A stretch of DNA of 64,000 nucleotides from Nocardioides sp. J54 (GCF_000519005.1 NZ_JAER01000001.1:1-64000); one strand, 5' to 3'. Shown: positions 51,183 to 60,137, counted from the stretch's first letter. A program made the numbers and translations. Notes: generated from the letters alone by a model not told the origin.

Positions 51183-51204
51183 GCAACATTCTGGAGAATG
51201 TTGC
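51183..51204. promoter_or_regulatory. TetR-type palindromic operator between tetR and mpaB
   Basis: GCAACATTCT and AGAATGTTGC are perfect complements separated by GG. It lies about 30 bp from each start codon, in the 83-bp divergent region. It is the obvious site for the adjacent regulator. Confidence 0.88.
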
Positions 51205-51235
51205 GCGTCAGCACCGACAGCCCTACCGTGTCGCC

Positions 51236-52192
51236 ATGGCTGCTCCCTCCGCGCGGGCCGGCTCGCTCCGCCCGGTCACGCGCGACGACCTTCGCGCCTC
51301 CGTCGAGGAGCTGCGCCGCACCGCGGACCCGGTCGCAGGCCTCTTCGGCCCCGACTCGCTGATGTGGCGGGTGAACCGCTCGACGCTGGTCTACGTCCTC
51401 GGCATCACCCAGGCGGCGTTCATGGACGTCGCCCACCCGGTGATCGCCAACGGGATCGCGGACCACTCCCGGCTGTTCACCGACCCCCACGCCCGGGCGC
51501 ACCAGACCTACTCCATGATCACGACGCTGGTTTTCGGCGACCGCGACGCGGTGGTGCGCACGAGCCGCGCCCTCTTCGCGAGGCATGAGAAGGTCCGCGG
51601 GCACGCCCGCGCCGACGAGGGCGTCTACCGCGAGGGCGCGGGCTACGCAGCCAACGAGGGCAACGTCCTGCTTTGGGTCCACGCCACGATGTGGTGGGTG
51701 CGCCTGCAGACCTGGCAGGCCGTGACCGGCCCCATGCCGGCGGAGGACAAGGAGCGCTTCTACCAGGAGACCTGCCGGCTGGCCGACTGCTTCGGGCTGC
51801 CGCGCGACCTGCTGCCCGCCGACCACGACGCGTGGGACGCCTATGTGCGCAACGGCCCCGACGGCGTGCTCTCCGACTCCGACGACGCCCGTCGGATCAT
51901 GGCCTTCCTGCGCCGCTCGATCCCGGCGCCGGCCCGCGCCCACCTGCTGGCGTTCAACAGCGTGGTGCTCCCCGACGCCGCCCGCACCGTGCTCGACCTG
52001 CCGCCGCTCAACGCCCGCACCCGCCGCCGGTACCGCCGCGTCCTGCGCCTGCTCAGGCTCGCGCACCGCCTGCTCCCGGGCCCGCTCGGCGAGCTGCCGC
52101 CGTACCGGACCGCGGTCGCCCGGATCGAAGGACGCGAGCCCGACGCCGTCACCCGCGCGGTCGGCCGCGTCCTCGCCGGGAGGGCGGCATGA
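51236..52192 (+). CDS. MpaB-family (DUF2236) oxygenase, first copy
   Basis: The 318-residue protein has the DUF2236 pattern: WRVNRSTLVYVLGITQAAFMDVAHP near the N-terminus, an ANEGNVLLWVHATMWW motif (probable heme-linked histidine) and PAPARAHLLAFNSVVLP. Family members include the Lcp rubber oxygenase and MpaB. TACCGT ends six bases before the ATG. It overlaps the second copy by four bases (ATGA). Confidence 0.87.
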   Translation: MAAPSARAGSLRPVTRDDLRASVEELRRTADPVAGLFGPDSLMWRVNRSTLVYVLGITQAAFMDVAHPVIANGIADHSRLFTDPHARAHQTYSMITTLVFGDRDAVVRTSRALFARHEKVRGHARADEGVYREGAGYAANEGNVLLWVHATMWWVRLQTWQAVTGPMPAEDKERFYQETCRLADCFGLPRDLLPADHDAWDAYVRNGPDGVLSDSDDARRIMAFLRRSIPAPARAHLLAFNSVVLPDAARTVLDLPPLNARTRRRYRRVLRLLRLAHRLLPGPLGELPPYRTAVARIEGREPDAVTRAVGRVLAGRAA

Positions 52193-53388
52193 GTGCGCGG
52201 TCGGCGGTCCCCGCGCCGCCCACCCTGCTGCCGAACACCGACCTCGCCCTCGAGCGGCACGGCGAGCTCGGCGCGGCCTGGCTCGCCGGCATGTGGCAGG
52301 CCGACCCGCTCGCCGACGCCGTGGTGGCGGCCGGCGGCGCCGAGGTGAAGGCCGTACGACGCGCGCTCGGCGACGACCCACGCAGCGCCGTCGGACGCGC
52401 CGACCTGCCGCCGCGGGCGGCCGCGCTCCTCGCGGACGCCACCGCCGAGCCCGACTGGCTCGAGCGCGACCGCCTCGACCGCGCCGCGGACGCGCTCGTG
52501 CGCTACAGCGCGCAGTGGGGCCTGGTCCTGGGCGCCGCGTCGCTGCTCCGTGGCGCCGACAACTGGGTCGCCGCGAGGCCGCTGCTCCTCACCGGCCGCT
52601 ACGGCCACCAGCCCGCCGTCCGCTCGATCGAGGTAGGGGAGTGGCTCTCCGAGGTCGTGCGCCCCGGAGGCATGGCCGTCGACGGGCCCGGCTTCGCCCG
52701 CACCCTCCGGGTACGCCTGATCCACGCCCACGTCCGCCGCCACGTCCGCGAGCACGCGGAGTGGGACGACTCCGCGCTCGGCGTGCCGATCCCGCAGCCC
52801 TACATGGCGTTCACGCTCGCCGAGTTCGGCCACATCTCCCTCGACGCGATGGCCCGCCTGGGTGTCCGCCTGCGCGACGACGAGCTCGCCGACATCTACC
52901 ACCTGTGGCGCTACGTCGGGCACGTCATCGGTGTCGACCCGGCCCTCAACCCCGCGGACGAGTCCGGGCACGTCGCGATCGAGGACCTCTACCGGCTCAC
53001 CTCGCCCGGCCCCGACGACTACAGCCGCGACTTCGTCCGCGCGCTGACCGAGGGCTACCTCGCGCCGCAGCTGGCCGGGCTGGTGCCCGGGCCGCAGGCC
53101 GTGACCCGACCGGCCGCCACCTGGCTGCTGTACGGCGCCTCCCGGGTCTTCCTCGGTGACGAGGCGTCCGACGCGCTCGCGATCCCCGACGGCCCGGCCA
53201 AGCACGTCATCCGCGCCGCGCGCCCCGGCCTCTTCCTGCTCGACCAGGCCCGGCTCCGCATCCTCGGCCGCGAACGGGCCACGGCCCGCGGCTACGCCGA
53301 CCGCGACCGCGAGCTCGCCCGCCTCAAGGCCGAGAACGCCATGCAGCACGACCTCGTCGACGCCGTCCACGGCGCCGTCGGCCACTGA
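52189..53388 (+). CDS. MpaB/Lcp-like (DUF2236) oxygenase, second copy
   Basis: The 399-residue protein is a more Lcp-like member, with the heme-ligand-type motif RVRLIHAHVRRHV (about residues 176-188) and HLWRYVGHVIGV. Lcp-type proteins cleave polyisoprene or other alkenes; the substrate is unknown. It is coupled to the first copy and followed 46 bp later by an exported lipase, so the four genes may form a small catabolic unit. Confidence 0.87.
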   Translation: MSARSAVPAPPTLLPNTDLALERHGELGAAWLAGMWQADPLADAVVAAGGAEVKAVRRALGDDPRSAVGRADLPPRAAALLADATAEPDWLERDRLDRAADALVRYSAQWGLVLGAASLLRGADNWVAARPLLLTGRYGHQPAVRSIEVGEWLSEVVRPGGMAVDGPGFARTLRVRLIHAHVRRHVREHAEWDDSALGVPIPQPYMAFTLAEFGHISLDAMARLGVRLRDDELADIYHLWRYVGHVIGVDPALNPADESGHVAIEDLYRLTSPGPDDYSRDFVRALTEGYLAPQLAGLVPGPQAVTRPAATWLLYGASRVFLGDEASDALAIPDGPAKHVIRAARPGLFLLDQARLRILGRERATARGYADRDRELARLKAENAMQHDLVDAVHGAVGH

Positions 53389-53434
53389 CCCACCGACCCG
53401 CGCACTGCTCCCTCCGCACAGAACGGCACCGCCC

Positions 53435-54421
53435 ATGCCCCGCACCGCCCCGGCCCGCCTGGTCCTGCGCACCCTCGCGCTGCTGCTCCCGCTCGTCCTG
53501 GCCGCCGGCGTGGCAGCCGCACCGGCCCAGGCCGACCCGCCGCCGAAGCCACTGCCGGTGACGTGGAACGTGTCCACCGTGCTGCAGGGCGGGCTGTCCC
53601 GCGCCCTCGTGCCCGGCTGGAGCCCGGCCGGGTCCAACGACCCGACCTGCCGGCTCACCCCCGACCGCCCGCGCCCGGTGGTGCTGGTCAACTTCACCAC
53701 CGGATCCGGCTGGGAGTGGGGCGCCGGGTCGCCGTACCTGCGCAACAACGGCTTCTGCGTCTTCCACTTCACCTACGGCAACATCACCCCGCTCCCGCAG
53801 TTCCCCGTCCAGGCCATCGGCGACATCAGGAAGTCGGCCGTCGAGCTGCGCGACTTCGTCGAGGAGGTGCGGGCGCGGACCGGCGTCGCGAAGGTGGATC
53901 TCGTCGGCTGGTCGCAGGGCGGCGGGATGACGCCGCACTACTACATCAACTTCCTCGGCGGTGCCGACAAGGTCGACCGCTTCGTCGCCATCGCCCCCGG
54001 CAACCACGGCACCGACGGCAGCGGCCTGCTGCGGCCCACCACCCTCGCACCGCTGATGTACCCGATCCTGCTCGCCCTGCTGCCTGCCTTCGGCCAGCAG
54101 GTCGCCGGCACCGAGCTGGCCGAGGAGGTCTACGCCGACGGCGACACCCGCCCCGGCCCGCACTACACGACGATCATCACGAAGCACGACGAGATCGCGA
54201 CGCCGTGGACGAACCAGCTCCTCGAGGACGACGGCACCGGCAACGTCGACAACATCGTGCTCCAGGACAGCTGTGCGAAGGACCGTTCCGAGCACCTCTC
54301 GATCGGCTTCAGCGAGCGCACCTGGCGCTTCGTCGTCAACGCGCTCGCGCCCCGCGACGCCACTCCGGTGCCCTGCATCCCGGTGCTCCCGTACTGGGGC
54401 TCGGGCGGCGGACTCGGGTGA
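53435..54421 (+). CDS. Secreted class 2 lipase
   Basis: The 328-residue precursor has a signal peptide (about 1-33) and the lipase class 2 pattern. The nucleophile is in GWSQGG (Ser160), the acid in ITKHDEIATPW (Asp252) and the base in DRSEHLSIGF (His287). Such enzymes hydrolyse triacylglycerols or polyesters outside the cell. It is close to the MpaB genes, and guaB3 starts 28 bp after it, though probably from its own promoter. Confidence 0.87.
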   Translation: MPRTAPARLVLRTLALLLPLVLAAGVAAAPAQADPPPKPLPVTWNVSTVLQGGLSRALVPGWSPAGSNDPTCRLTPDRPRPVVLVNFTTGSGWEWGAGSPYLRNNGFCVFHFTYGNITPLPQFPVQAIGDIRKSAVELRDFVEEVRARTGVAKVDLVGWSQGGGMTPHYYINFLGGADKVDRFVAIAPGNHGTDGSGLLRPTTLAPLMYPILLALLPAFGQQVAGTELAEEVYADGDTRPGPHYTTIITKHDEIATPWTNQLLEDDGTGNVDNIVLQDSCAKDRSEHLSIGFSERTWRFVVNALAPRDATPVPCIPVLPYWGSGGGLG

Positions 54422-54437
54422 AGGGCCTCCCGGCCGA

Positions 54438-54443
54438 TATCCT
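54438..54443 (+). promoter_or_regulatory. Putative -10 box of guaB3
   Basis: TATCCT ends six bases before the GTG of guaB3, so guaB3 probably does not depend on the lipase promoter. The box lies in the 28-bp gap between the lipase stop and guaB3. Confidence 0.5.
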
Positions 54444-54449
54444 CGTCAG

Positions 54450-55556
54450 GTGAGCGACATCGAGATCGGCCGAGCCAAGCGGGCACGCCGCGCCTACTCC
54501 TTCGACGACATCGCCATCGTGCCCTCTCGGCGCACGCGCGACCCCGAGGAGGTCAGCGTCGACTGGCAGATCGACGCCTACCGCTTCTCCCTGCCGATCC
54601 TCGCCGCGCCGATGGACTCGGTGATGTCGCCGCGCACCGCCGTCGCGTTCGGCAAGTTCGGCGGCCTCGGCGTGCTCAACCTCGAGGGCCTGTGGACCCG
54701 GTACGACGACCCCGAGCCGCTGCTCGAGGAGGTCGCCCAGCTCCAGGGTGTCGAGGCCACCCGCCGCCTGCAGGCGATGTACGAGGAGCCGATCAAGGCC
54801 GAGCTCATCACCGAGCGCCTGCGCGAGGTCCGTGAGGCCGGCGTCACCGTAGCCGGCTCGCTCTCGCCGCAGCGCACCAAGGAGTTCGCGAAGACCGTCA
54901 CCGACGCCGGCGTCGACCTCTTCGTCATCCGGGGCACCACCGTCTCCGCCGAGCACGTCTCCAGCCAGGCCGAGCCGCTGAACCTCAAGGAGTTCATCTA
55001 CGAGCTCGACGTCCCCGTCATCGTCGGGGGCTGCGCGACCCACCAGGCCGCCCTGCACCTGATGCGCACCGGTGCGGCCGGCGTCCTCGTCGGCTTCGGT
55101 GGCGGCGCCGCGCACACCACCCGCACCGTGCTGGGCATCGCCGTCCCCATGGCCAGCGCCGTGGCCGACGTCGCCGCGGCCCGCCGCGACTACCTCGACG
55201 AGTCCGGTGGCCGCTACGTCCACGTCATCGCCGACGGCTCGATCGGCACCTCCGGCGACCTCGCCAAGGCGATCGCCTGCGGCGCCGACGCCGTCATGGT
55301 CGGCTCGCCCTTCGCCCGCGCCACCGACGCGCCCGGCCGCGGCTTCCACTGGGGCGCCGAGGCCCACCACTCCGACCTGCCCCGCGGCCAGCGGGTCCAG
55401 TTCGACCAGGTCGGCACCATCAAGGAGATCCTCTTCGGCCCCTCCCGCGTCGCCGACGGCACCATGAACCTCGTCGGCGCCCTCAAGCGCTCGATGGCCA
55501 CCACCGGCTACACCGAGCTCAAGGAGTTCCAGCGGGTCGAGGTCGTCTCGAGCTGA
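54450..55556 (+). CDS. guaB3: GuaB3-type IMP dehydrogenase/GMP reductase family protein
   Basis: The 368-residue barrel has no CBS domains and is shorter than GuaB. PILAAPMDSVMSP and VIADGSIGTSGDLAKAIACGADAVMVGSPFA match the IMPDH/GMPR family. The catalytic loop reads GGGAAHTTRTVLG, with His222 where GuaB has its catalytic Cys312. Work on other GuaB3 proteins suggests GMP reductase-like activity, so the assignment should stay at family level. It is one of two IMPDH-like genes about 5 kb apart, as in mycobacteria. Both are followed by the same repeat module. Confidence 0.9.
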   Translation: MSDIEIGRAKRARRAYSFDDIAIVPSRRTRDPEEVSVDWQIDAYRFSLPILAAPMDSVMSPRTAVAFGKFGGLGVLNLEGLWTRYDDPEPLLEEVAQLQGVEATRRLQAMYEEPIKAELITERLREVREAGVTVAGSLSPQRTKEFAKTVTDAGVDLFVIRGTTVSAEHVSSQAEPLNLKEFIYELDVPVIVGGCATHQAALHLMRTGAAGVLVGFGGGAAHTTRTVLGIAVPMASAVADVAAARRDYLDESGGRYVHVIADGSIGTSGDLAKAIACGADAVMVGSPFARATDAPGRGFHWGAEAHHSDLPRGQRVQFDQVGTIKEILFGPSRVADGTMNLVGALKRSMATTGYTELKEFQRVEVVSS

Positions 55557-55637
55557 TGGCGCGAGCGCGTCGCCCTGTCGACGGCTGCGCGCAGGCACTC
55601 GCTCCGCTGATTGCGCGAGCGCGTCGCCTGTCGAGAG

Positions 55638-55865
55638 CTGCGCTGCCGCGCCGCAGTTGCCTCCGGTAGGTGGTTGGGTTGGCCTGGCGGCAAGACGGCG
55701 TAGGTGGTCCGAGCGTTGCTCCCGGTGGTTGAGGTGCGACGAGCGCTAGCGAGGAGCCTCGAAACCCCCGGGCCTATCTGACGGGCTGTGCCCGGCCGGG
55801 TCCGTAGAGCGGGTGCCGCTGGTTTCGAGGCTCGGCGCCGGGGCGCCTCGCACCTCAACCAGCGG
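55638..55865. repeat. Companion module A plus paired 50-bp elements downstream of guaB3
   Basis: The module runs from 55638 to 55721. The forward element is at 55722-55771 (centre GACGAGCGCTAGCGAGG) and the reverse element is at 55816-55865; the gap is 44 bp. The gap again contains GGGCTGTGCCCGG. The 55557-55637 stretch before it has two short related GCGAGCGCGTCGCC blocks. Confidence 0.9.
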
Positions 55866-55871
55866 CGGCTG

Positions 55872-56006
55872 GCGTCGCGCTGCCGCGCCGCAGTTTCCTG
55901 CGTAGGTCCAGCCTCCGCCTGGCGGCAAGACGGCGCAGGTGGTCCGAGCGTTGCTCCCTGTGGTTGAGGTGCGAGGCCGCCCGCGGCCGAGCCTCGAAAC
56001 CTCCGG
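55872..56006 (+). repeat. Second companion module A plus single 50-bp element
   Basis: The module from 55872 (CGCTGCCGCGCCGCAGTTTC) to 55956 leads to the forward element at 55957-56006 (centre GCCCGCGGCC). No reverse partner follows. The remaining gap holds the promoter region of the phosphotransferase operon. Confidence 0.88.
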
Positions 56007-56066
56007 GCCTCGATGGCGGGCTGTGGCGGGTGCAGCCAGGCGCAGCGGACATTGTCGGCGAACCCG

Positions 56067-56088
56067 TTGACAACTAGAACACGTTTCA
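56067..56088 (+). promoter_or_regulatory. TTGACA box and KstR-like operator
   Basis: TTGACA (56067-56072) is followed by TAGAACACGTTTCA (56075-56088), which fits the KstR motif TnnAACnnGTTnnA of sterol-catabolism genes. It lies 31-44 bp before the GTG of the phosphotransferase gene, so it could repress this operon. KstR itself is not in the window. Confidence 0.65.
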
Positions 56089-56118
56089 ACAGGCTGGTGT
56101 CCCCCTCAGGAGGACGCC

Positions 56119-57291
56119 GTGACCGACACCCAGCCCGTTCCCCCCACACCGGCGGCCCCGCCCGCCGACATGACCCTGCAGCGGTCGAGCCGTGACGCCG
56201 GGGAGGTGCGCGCGCGGCTGACCGCATGGCTCGCCTCCGTGCTGCCGCCCGGCGCGGACCCCGAGGTCACCGTGCACGACGGGCTGCAGGCCAACGGCAT
56301 GTCGAGCGAGACCGTCCTGCTCGACGTCACCAGCACGGTGGACGGGCAGCGCAGGACGCAGGAGTACGTCGCCCGGGTCGCCCCAGCGCCCGGTGACCTC
56401 CCGGTGTTCCCGGAGTACCGCCTCACCGACCAGTACGACGCCATGCGCCTCGCCGGCGAGCTGGCCGGCGTACCGGTCCCGCCGGTCGGCCTCAACGAGC
56501 CGACCGGCGACGTGCTGGGCACGCCGTTCTTCTTCATGGAGCGCCTCGACGGGGCGGTGCCGCCGGACGTGCTGCCGTACCCCTTCGGCGACAACTGGCT
56601 CCACGACGCCGCGCCCGAGGAGCAGGCCCGGCTGCAGCGCAGCAGCGTGGAGGTGCTCGCCCGGCTGCACGGCATCCCGGACGCCGCGTCCACCTTCGCC
56701 TTCCTCGACCCGGCCGTGACCGGCCACGACGGCGCGACGCCGCTGGCGCGCAACCTCGCGAAGACCCGGGCCTGGTACGACTACGCCATCACCACCCGCG
56801 AGGCGAGTCCCCGGTCGCCGCTGGTCGAGCGCGGCCTGGCGTGGCTCGAGGCCAACCTGCCCGCCGACGAGGGCGAGCCGGTGCTGGTCTGGGGCGACGC
56901 CCGGATCGGCAACATGATGTACCGCGACTTCGAGCCCGTCGCGGTCCTCGACTGGGAGATGGCGACCCTCGGCCCGCGCGAGCTGGACCTGGCCTGGATG
57001 GTCTTCGCCCACCAGGTGTTCCAGGAGATCGCGACCATGCTCAGCCTGCCCGGCATGCCGGACTTCCTCAGGCCCGAGGACGTCGTGGCGACGTACGAGG
57101 AGCTCAGCGGACACCAGGTCGGTGACCTCACCTGGTGCGTCGTGCACGCCGCCGTGAGCTGGGGCTGCGTCTTCCTTCGCACCAGCGCCCGGCAGATCCA
57201 CTTCGGCGAGATCGAGCGGCCCGAGGACCCCGAGGCCGTCTTCCACCACCGGCCACTCCTCGAGCGCCTCCTCGACCAGGTCGGCGCATGA
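56119..57291 (+). CDS. APH-like phosphotransferase family protein
   Basis: The 390-residue protein has the aminoglycoside-phosphotransferase/choline-kinase fold. The catalytic loop is LVWGDARIGNMMY and the metal motif is VLDWEMATLG; the usual histidine before the catalytic Asp is replaced by Trp, as is common in this lipid-catabolism-linked subgroup. The ATP part is weakly recognisable. The start GTG has CAGGAGG upstream. It is coupled to the next gene (ATGA). A role in steroid or acyl-CoA catabolism is inferred from the operator and neighbours. Confidence 0.83.
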   Translation: MTDTQPVPPTPAAPPADMTLQRSSRDAGEVRARLTAWLASVLPPGADPEVTVHDGLQANGMSSETVLLDVTSTVDGQRRTQEYVARVAPAPGDLPVFPEYRLTDQYDAMRLAGELAGVPVPPVGLNEPTGDVLGTPFFFMERLDGAVPPDVLPYPFGDNWLHDAAPEEQARLQRSSVEVLARLHGIPDAASTFAFLDPAVTGHDGATPLARNLAKTRAWYDYAITTREASPRSPLVERGLAWLEANLPADEGEPVLVWGDARIGNMMYRDFEPVAVLDWEMATLGPRELDLAWMVFAHQVFQEIATMLSLPGMPDFLRPEDVVATYEELSGHQVGDLTWCVVHAAVSWGCVFLRTSARQIHFGEIERPEDPEAVFHHRPLLERLLDQVGA

Positions 57292-58478
57292 GCGCCGCCG
57301 GGGCCGGCCACGGCCTGCACGGGGAGTACGTCGGCCTCGGGCCCCTCGACGAGTTCCCCATCCATCAGCTCCCGCGCCCCGTCGCGTGGGCCGGCAGCAG
57401 TGACCGCAACTTCTACGACCGCTGCTACCTCAACGCCCACGACCGCACCGGAGAGATCTTCCTGATCACCGGGCTCGGCTTCTACCCGAACCTCGGCACC
57501 AAGGACGCCTTCGTCCTGCTCCGCCGCACCGTCGACGGGAAGGCGGTGCAGACCGCCGTGCACCTCGGCGACGCGGCCGACCCGCGCGGCGCCGACCGGA
57601 TGGCCCAGCAGGTCGGGAGCTACCGCATCGAGGTCGTCGAGCCGCTGCGCCGGCTGCGCGTGGTGCTGGAGGAGACCGAGGGGGTCAGCCTCGACCTGCA
57701 CTGGGAGGGCTCCTTCGACGTGGTCCAGGAGCTGTCGCACGTGATGCGGCAGGGGAGCGGCACCACCCTCGACGCGCAGCGCTTCGCCCAGGTCGGCACC
57801 TGGGAGGGCGTGATCAGCGTCGACGGCACCGACGTCGCGGTGACGCCCGACCGCTGGGTCGGCACCCGCGACCGCTCGTGGGGGATCCGCCCGGTCGGCG
57901 AGGCGGTGCCGCCCGGCAAGCCCGCGGACCCGCCCTTCGAGGGCATGTGGTGGCTCTACGTCCCGATGCGCTTCGACGACTTCTGCGTCGTGCTGATCAT
58001 CCAGGAGACGCCCGACGGCTACCGCACCCTCAACGACTGCACCCGCGTGTGGAAGGACGGCCGCGTCGAGCAGCTCGGCTGGCCGCGTGTCGAGGTCCGC
58101 TACACCTCCGGCACGCGCGTGCCGACCGGCGCCACCATCGTGTGCACGACCCCGGACGGCAAGGAGCTCGTCCTCGAGGTCACCTCCCTGCTGCCCGTCC
58201 CGATCCACGTCGGCGGCGGGTACGGCGGCGACCCGGACTGGACCCACGGCACCTGGAAGGGCGCCGGGTTCACCGAGCGCCTCACCTACGACATGGACGA
58301 CCCGGCCGTCGCCGGTCGCGTCATGTTCGGGGTCATCGACCACGTCGGCCGCGCCACCGTGCACGGCCCCGGCGCCGGCGTACCCGACGGCTCCGAGGGC
58401 TGGGGCCTCTTCGAGCACGGGGCGCTCGGGCGCCACGACCCCAGCGGCTTCGCCGACTGGTTCACCCTCGCCCCCTGA
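57288..58478 (+). CDS. DUF7064/DUF7065-like protein linked to phosphotransferase
   Basis: The 396-residue protein is not firmly recognised. It is predicted to be beta-rich and lipocalin- or CrtC-like, with GFYPNLGTKDAFVLL, TWEGVISVDGTDVAVTPDRW and DRSWGIRPVGE. Proteins of this type are often found next to APH-like genes in Actinobacteria; a substrate-binding or hydratase role is possible. No signal peptide is seen. It is translationally coupled upstream. Confidence 0.6.
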   Translation: MSAAGAGHGLHGEYVGLGPLDEFPIHQLPRPVAWAGSSDRNFYDRCYLNAHDRTGEIFLITGLGFYPNLGTKDAFVLLRRTVDGKAVQTAVHLGDAADPRGADRMAQQVGSYRIEVVEPLRRLRVVLEETEGVSLDLHWEGSFDVVQELSHVMRQGSGTTLDAQRFAQVGTWEGVISVDGTDVAVTPDRWVGTRDRSWGIRPVGEAVPPGKPADPPFEGMWWLYVPMRFDDFCVVLIIQETPDGYRTLNDCTRVWKDGRVEQLGWPRVEVRYTSGTRVPTGATIVCTTPDGKELVLEVTSLLPVPIHVGGGYGGDPDWTHGTWKGAGFTERLTYDMDDPAVAGRVMFGVIDHVGRATVHGPGAGVPDGSEGWGLFEHGALGRHDPSGFADWFTLAP

Positions 58479-58503
58479 CCTGCACCACCAGAAAGGCTCC
58501 TCC

Positions 58504-59958
58504 ATGACCCTCGACCGCGACGCCCTCTTCATCGGCGGCACCTGGTCCGCGCCCGCCACCGACGCCGTGCTGGAGGTGGTCTCCCCGCACTCCGAGGAGG
58601 TCGTCGCCCGCGTCCCGGAGGGCTCGACGGCGGACATCGACGCCGCGGTCGCCGCGGCCCGCGCGGCCTTCGACGAGGGCCCGTGGCCGCGGATGAGCCC
58701 GGCCGAGCGGATCGACGTGGTGCAGAACCTCTCCCACCTCTACGCCGCGCGGCTGGAGGAGATGGCGACGGTCATCTCCACCGAGATGGGCTCGCCGATC
58801 TCGTTCAGCAACCTCGCCCAGGCGCCGGCGCCGTGGATGCAGATCGAGGCGTTCCTCGGCATCGCCCGGGAGTTCCCCTGGGAGTCGACCCGGCCCGGCG
58901 CGCTCGGTGCCGACGTCATGGTCCGCCACGAACCCGTCGGCGTCGTGGCCGCCATTCCGCCGTGGAACGTCCCGCAGTTCACCATCCTGTCCAAGCTCGT
59001 CCCCGCGCTGCTGACCGGCTGCACCGTCGTGGTGAAGCCCGCGCCGGAGACCCCGCTCGACGCCTTCCTGCTCGCCGACCTGCTCGTCGAGGCCGGCGTT
59101 CCCGAGGGCGTGGTGTCGATCGTCCCCGGCGGCCGCGAGGTCGGTGAGCACCTCGTGCGCCACCCCGGCGTCGACAAGGTCGCCTTCACCGGCTCCACCG
59201 CCGCCGGCCGACGGATCGGCTCGATCTGCGGCGAGCAGCTCAAGCGCGTCTCCCTCGAGCTCGGCGGCAAGTCCGCCGCGATCATCCTCGACGACGCCGA
59301 CGAGGCCGCCGCGATCGAGGGCCTGAAGTTCCTCGGCGTGATGAACTCCGGCCAGGCCTGCGTCGCCCAGACCCGCGTCCTCGTCTCCCGCGAGCGCCAC
59401 GACTCCTTCGCCGCCGCCCTCGCCACCGCCATCGGCGGCATGAAGGTCGGCGACCCGCTCGACCCCACGACCGAGATCGGCCCGATGGTCGCCCAGCGCC
59501 AGCAGGAGCGCGTCGAGAAGTACATCGCGCTCGGCCAGGAGGAGGGCGCCCAGCTGCTCACCGGCGGCCTCGGCCGCCCCGACGGCCTCGACACCGGCTG
59601 GTACGTCCGCCCTACCGTCTTCGCCGGCGTCGACAACCGGATGCGGATCGCGCAGGAGGAGATCTTCGGCCCCGTCCTGTCCGTCATCGCCTACGACGAC
59701 GTCGCCGACGCGATCCGGATCGCCAACGACTCCGAGTACGGCCTCGCCGGCACCGTGTGGACCTCCGACCCCGACGCCGGCCTCGAGGTCGCCCGCGACG
59801 TGCGCACCGGCACCTACGGCGTGAACACCTACACGATGGACTTCGCCGCCCCCTTCGGCGGCTTCAAGGCGTCCGGCGTGGGCCGTGAGTTCGGCCCGGA
59901 GGGGCTGGCGCAGTACACCGAGCTGAAGTCGGTGTATCTCTCGGCGCCGGAGGGGTGA
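58504..59958 (+). CDS. Aldehyde dehydrogenase
   Basis: The 484-residue NAD(P)-dependent enzyme has the fold's signatures: PPWNVPQFTILSKLVPALL, FTGSTAAGRRIG, LELGGKSAAIIL with the catalytic glutamate and SGQACVAQTRVLV with the catalytic cysteine. Substrate not assignable; a steroid or fatty aldehyde is possible. It lies 25 bp after the DUF gene with AAAGG upstream, ending the operon. Confidence 0.9.
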   Translation: MTLDRDALFIGGTWSAPATDAVLEVVSPHSEEVVARVPEGSTADIDAAVAAARAAFDEGPWPRMSPAERIDVVQNLSHLYAARLEEMATVISTEMGSPISFSNLAQAPAPWMQIEAFLGIAREFPWESTRPGALGADVMVRHEPVGVVAAIPPWNVPQFTILSKLVPALLTGCTVVVKPAPETPLDAFLLADLLVEAGVPEGVVSIVPGGREVGEHLVRHPGVDKVAFTGSTAAGRRIGSICGEQLKRVSLELGGKSAAIILDDADEAAAIEGLKFLGVMNSGQACVAQTRVLVSRERHDSFAAALATAIGGMKVGDPLDPTTEIGPMVAQRQQERVEKYIALGQEEGAQLLTGGLGRPDGLDTGWYVRPTVFAGVDNRMRIAQEEIFGPVLSVIAYDDVADAIRIANDSEYGLAGTVWTSDPDAGLEVARDVRTGTYGVNTYTMDFAAPFGGFKASGVGREFGPEGLAQYTELKSVYLSAPEG

Positions 59959-60097
59959 GGCGGCGGAGACAAATCCGCCGGTCGGCGAAACTGTCTCGCG
60001 TCGCACGGTCCAGCCCCGCCACCCCAATCCCACCCCGTCCCACCAGCCCAGAGCCGGCGCTTGACACCGGAACCGCATGTGTAAAGCAGCACATCTG

Positions 60098-60137
60098 CTA
60101 CCGATCAGTAGATTCGGTGACGCCGGTCACCTACGCT
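60098..60137 (+). promoter_or_regulatory. Operator candidates and -10 box before the SSADH gene
   Basis: CTACCGATCAGTAG (60098-60111) is a near-perfect palindrome. GGTGAC and GTCACC (60116-60131) form a perfect pair around GCCG. TACGCT (60132-60137) is the likely -10, seven bases before the ATG at 60145. A TTGACA at 60061 is too far upstream. Confidence 0.55.

Noticed and set aside
57288..58478. Firm assignment as a carotenoid hydratase (CrtC)
   Set aside because: Only general beta-rich similarity is visible; no catalytic residues can be matched by eye.
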